Source: Chiua virens (lineage: Eukaryota; Basidiomycota; Agaricomycetes; Boletales; Boletaceae). From it: DNA of 64,000 nucleotides. Each line of letters starts with the position of its first letter. The stretch's first letter is position 1. The stretch covers positions 124,001-188,000 of the forward strand of contig JAHNUO010000017.1 in the NCBI GenBank assembly GCA_019787685.1, read 5' to 3'. The translations under genes and the position numbers were made by a program. The notes under the pieces were generated by a model, which was not told where the DNA came from, searched no databases, and saw nothing but the letters and a program-made list of their open reading frames with translations. Below, in pieces: positions 60,016 to 64,000 of the stretch.

Positions 60016-63000
60016 CAGGGTGCGGGTCCTTTTTACCAGCTACCCTGTTGTGCGGACGTTTTGGATTCGGGGATAACGCGTTCCGCTCGTTGGGCACTGG
60101 TGCTTTGTTACTATCCCATGGGTGTTCCCGTTGTCCAAGGGCTTGTGCGGCGGCTTTAAAACGTGCCGCACTCTGACGGGTTTCCTCGTCACCTATACTC
60201 CACCTTCGGGCATATACCGCTAACGTACATGCGATACATACTAATAGCATATGCACGACGAGTCGTTCCCCACTTGTTACTTTTCTTTTCTTTTGCCTGT
60301 TCCCAGGAAATGAGGACCCTTTTTAGGACGGAACTTGATAGCTTATACATAGGTAGGGTTACTATTTGCTAGTATATACTTGCATGCAGCGATGTGACGT
60401 TCGTTTCTTACGTTTTTGAATTCATCGGATCCTTGATGCGGCAAACCTAGGTGGACTTTTCTTTTTAGAATACCCTCTTCTTTTTTCCTGCTCGGCGGTG
60501 ATGGCACCATGATAAGGGTCGAGGATGGCGGGAGATATCAGGGTCTTGTTCGGATCTCTGGTGGCTTTTGTGATTCAGATTGATGTGTCAAGCTGATCAT
60601 CGTCAGGCTGCGTCATCAAATTTCAAAGCTGACTCCATGGTTTTAAGTAAGCAGCCCATAGGTCGACCCATCATTTCATCGCAGGATGGGAACGACGAAC
60701 GATGATTATCGCACTTGTCAATTGCATTTTCGGCGTTGCTGTTGCTGATCCATCACCATACACGTTCAAGTTGACGGGCGACTTGACGTGCTGTCATGGC
60801 ACGTCTATCGTCTATCACATCACCGCGCATGCCAGTGATAGACGTGATACGAGAGCTGTGCAACCGTATTATGACGTTCGCATGTAAAGGCTGAATCAAA
60901 AAATATTAATAAATTTACTAATATTGAAGTGGGTATGTCTGTCACGTTTGAGTAAGGAAGCCATGTACAGTAGATTCAAAGAGGGGATCCGACGTCATCT
61001 GTAGATGTATCGTATCACTGCGAAGCCAAGTGGCAACACGGCCAAACGCTTCAGCGAGCCCGGTCCGAATGCACAGCCATGCGTCACCCATGTGCGGCTA
61101 CTTACAGTTCATCTTTGAAGTAGGGATTGACAGGCGCGGCTCAAAGGAGAAGACGCGGATTCTGTGCATGAATCCATCCTCGCGTGGGGCTTGACAATGG
61201 CGGGCGTTCCGGTAACTTGTTTGAACGTCTACTTGACACGGTAGACGACGGTAATCTGTGCCTGCCAGTTGGATCTGCGACGAGGCCGTCTGAGAGATTT
61301 TGCGTGGGGACATGCGTGTACATCGATTCGAAACGTGCCCGCATCCAGCGCGACGAGAGATGCTATCGGGAGTCGCTTTGGCACGTTCACACCGCGGACG
61401 GAACAGCCTTTAAATCATGACGTCGAATTCGAAACGTACCATGTGGTCCGGGATGATCAGACGTCCGACGCGTCTTGCCCAGAAAGGCGCCAGCGGCAGC
61501 GATAGTACAGATTGCTTCCACGGATCATGCATGTTGACCGGTAGCCGACGTTCGGGACTGTCAGACGAGTAGACGAGCGCACCGCCCCCCGTAGCGACAT
61601 ACCCAGTTAGCGATGGTTGGCGTTGGTCGTATAGAGATACCTGCACTGATTGATAGTCTACCTGACGGGTAAGAAGCGTCACGACATCACTGAAATATCC
61701 TGACCTTGACAATGTGATATAATCTATTTTATGCCATTCTACATGCTCGATAATGCTTGATAATCACTCCCCAATGACAAAAAACGGATTGTATTCCATT
61801 ATCAAGGTCAGCATGTTTCAGTGATGGACGTACACGGTCAACCAAGACGAGACCACGTTCCAATTTTCCCTTGTCAGTGAGATCGATTTGATCGATTGGC
61901 TTCTGAGTCGTCGTCTCGCCTCGCTGTCTTGTAGCTTGTTGATTCCGCTGAGGCTGTGACTTTTTCGGTGCTCCGTGATGGTGATCCGCGGTGGCCCGCT
62001 GTCGACGGTCGTCCGTCCAAGTTGTACCGAAGCGCTTTATGCGCAAACTGGTTTTGATTTGGATTCGTGTGGTGCGGTGCGATCGTCTGATCACCGGGGG
62101 GAGGTTGTTCATCGTAGGGTGTTCGACTTTCGAAAGCCTGAGACCGTTTGGGTCCTGCACGTTGGTACAGAATGACTGTCTTCTGATCTCGACGTATATG
62201 TCGCATTGCCGAGAAGCTTCCGCGGAACAATGAGGATGACGAATACATATTACTGTTTTGATTCGACGAACTGATTGCCTGCGGTTGTCAATACACCGAG
62301 TAAGCCATCGACACGCCTGGCAGATAGTTCGCGTCATCATCGCGTCAACAGCACGACATACATACATTCGAGCTGATGCCCCTGAATTTTCAGCGAACGG
62401 GAGGATACGGGTGTGTTGTCAGATGTCGAGCCAATGTCTCGCCTCCACTGTTAACCCCTTGCATTGACGTCTTGGTGTTTTTGGTTGCGTCGCAAGACGG
62501 CGATCAATTAATCGGCGACTAGACTGGCCACCGGTGACCCTTGTCGTCGTCCGGTCCGGGATGGGATGAACAAGAGACCAGGGGCTTCCCGCGAATATTT
62601 TTATTTCATCGAGTAGATGAATGACATGCAATGACAGGTTTGGGCATAAACGCGGATTTTGGACTCTTCGTTCCTTCCGGTACTTGATCGGCATATCCTT
62701 CAAGAACGTTTAAGGAGTCACACATCTCCGGAGGCCGTCACCGAGCAAACCTGAACATGCACCCATGGCAACATATTCCAGGTGTAGTCACTAGAGACAC
62801 GGTCAGGCACTACTATTTGGCAGGTTTATTGCTATGTTCGGGTATGAATATACCATATCAGCATTTTTAAGAGTTATGGGAATGGTTGCTACTCACTGGT
62901 GTAACCCCGCTGTTCATGCTGACATGATCAATGTAGATCTTGGGAGTTGATGCCTTACCTCGACTGTTTGCTTCCGTTTGAGAGGTGTTCCGCATTCGAT

Positions 63001-64000
63001 GGTACCTTGCTGTTGTCGACCCGAGGTAGGACATCGTCACTGTACCGCCCCATTGAATAACATGTGGAGAAAAACTTGGAGGAGAAACTCCGGATTTAAG
63101 CCATTGGTATTTCTTTGAATGCCGGCGCCTGGGTCTACTCTCACGGCGATGACGCACGACTTGATGTGCCATTCTTGCCTGTAGAATTATAGTGGCACAG
63201 TCAGACCTCCCACTCCTGGATCATCCTTTGACTGTCAGTTGCCCACGACTAGAACTTGGTGTGCGAAAGATGTTTATGGAGGTGAGTGATGGGACCAAAG
63301 ATCATCGCATGAATGGGACCATACAGACAAGGGCGATTGAAATAGCCGTATCGTTACTTGCTCAAGAATCAGACGTGTGCCTTGCCAAGGCGTACCTGAT
63401 CTTGAGCAAGCAACAACGAAAATGTTGACATCGGCCCGGATTAAGTAATGGGAGTTTTTCATGGGGTAAGATGTTTCGGATCAAGTACATGTTGCAGAAA
63501 CAGACATATGAGTCTGGGTCGTAATCCACGACATGGGGGATTTCACGGTGATGACTGTGATGAGAAGACGGGGTCAACATCGCCTTGTTTTCTCACTGAA
63601 CATGGTAACGGGATCAGCCTCCCATATGTTTCTCTTCACTGTCAAGCTTTGTCACGCATCAGATGATATTCTGGCACGTCATCAAGGGGGAGCGGTCGAG
63701 GGAAGGACAAACCTAAGTTATGTTTTCGGCGCCCATATGCGGGATGATAATCTGAGCGGGACCGAGATATTTCAAGGGACCGACAACTGGCCGAGATCTG
63801 GAACGCATCGAGCACGATCACAGGTAGTGGAGAATTTGCCGTCCTTGTCTTCTTTCCCAGGTACCTTACGTCTCTGACGCATCATGGGACTCGGTCAGCG
63901 TGTGTTCGTGTCCGCATACACTGAGTCGTCGTCCAATCGGGAGTCCTTGGCAGGCGGATCCGGTAGTGTTTTCCCCACCCGGAGAAATAAAACTAGGACG
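60016..64000. other. Gene-poor right end
   Basis: Only weak exon candidates are seen: one gene-like series on the minus strand (listed separately) and short plus-strand frames at 63192-63428 and 63533-63877 without domains. No tRNA, rRNA or transposon is recognised. Confidence 0.45.
61140..62250 (-). CDS. Unidentified multi-exon gene candidate
   Basis: Three coding-like blocks lie in order on the minus strand. The first (about 62000-61836) ends KGKLERGLVLVDRVR at a GTACGT donor. The second (about 61660-61445) runs from a CAG acceptor to a GTACGT donor (VSLYDQRQPSLTGYV ... LIIPDHM). The third (about 61350-61141) reads FESMYTHVPTQNLSDGL and ends at TGA. Phases were not all verified, and no start codon is evident. 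No known family is recognised. Confidence 0.3.

Noticed and set aside
61729..62367. 212-residue continuous minus-strand frame
   Set aside because: Taken whole it is mostly Arg/Thr/Gln-rich without domains; only its middle part looks like an exon and is listed at low confidence.
1..64000. CRISPR arrays, operons, prophage or bacterial defence systems
   Set aside because: The DNA is eukaryotic with spliceos introns throughout, and no regularly spaced repeat-spacer array is seen.

Overview
The window is nuclear DNA from a filamentous basidiomycete. Genes are split by many short GT-AG introns (about 40-80 nt), reading frames are compact, and the conserved genes are typical fungal housekeeping genes. 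I would guess an Agaricomycete of the Rhizoctonia/Ceratobasidium kind, mainly from the small C2H2 finger proteins and the gene-poor duplicated stretches; that placement is inference.

Layout, left to right. 1-3.2 kb holds one unidentified exon and a GC-rich tract of repeated palindromes. 3.2-6.2 kb has a C2H2 finger gene, a damaged hypothetical gene and MMS2 (minus). MMS2 shares a 194-bp promoter with HSE1 (plus, 6.4-9.2 kb), and CWC27 follows (9.3-11.5 kb). From inside CWC27 to about 15.4 kb, the DNA is duplicated in tandem at 15.4-20.6 kb. The second unit holds a CWC27 fragment, a short inverted-repeat element and a nonsense-truncated copy of the downstream finger gene. A fourth finger gene (21.5-22.2 kb) faces a DH-PH-FYVE guanine nucleotide exchange factor (22.6-26 kb, minus).

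A tRNA-Ile(AAU) at 26.1 kb abuts a truncated RSA4/NLE1 copy. Next come a giant DUF6606/DUF3638/DUF3645 gene (28.0-37.9 kb) and the full-length RSA4 copy (38.8-40.9 kb), so the two RSA4 copies bracket the giant gene. UBC6 and thymidylate kinase are convergent (41.4-44 kb). A 6-kb gene-poor stretch precedes MKT1 (50-52.7 kb) and a small one-finger gene (53 kb). After another gene-poor stretch comes a type II membrane O-fucosyltransferase-like gene (58.2-60 kb). The last 4 kb holds only weak exon candidates.

There are no operons; genes act independently. Several touch ubiquitin (MMS2, HSE1, UBC6, perhaps the giant protein), RNA processing and ribosome assembly (CWC27, RSA4, MKT1) or membrane traffic and Rho signalling (HSE1, the exchange factor). 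A recurring oddity is single-base frameshifts in otherwise well conserved genes (CWC27, the exchange factor, the giant gene, RSA4, thymidylate kinase), while MMS2, HSE1, UBC6, MKT1 and the fucosyltransferase read cleanly. Exon borders were inferred by eye from splice sites, phase and family conservation.
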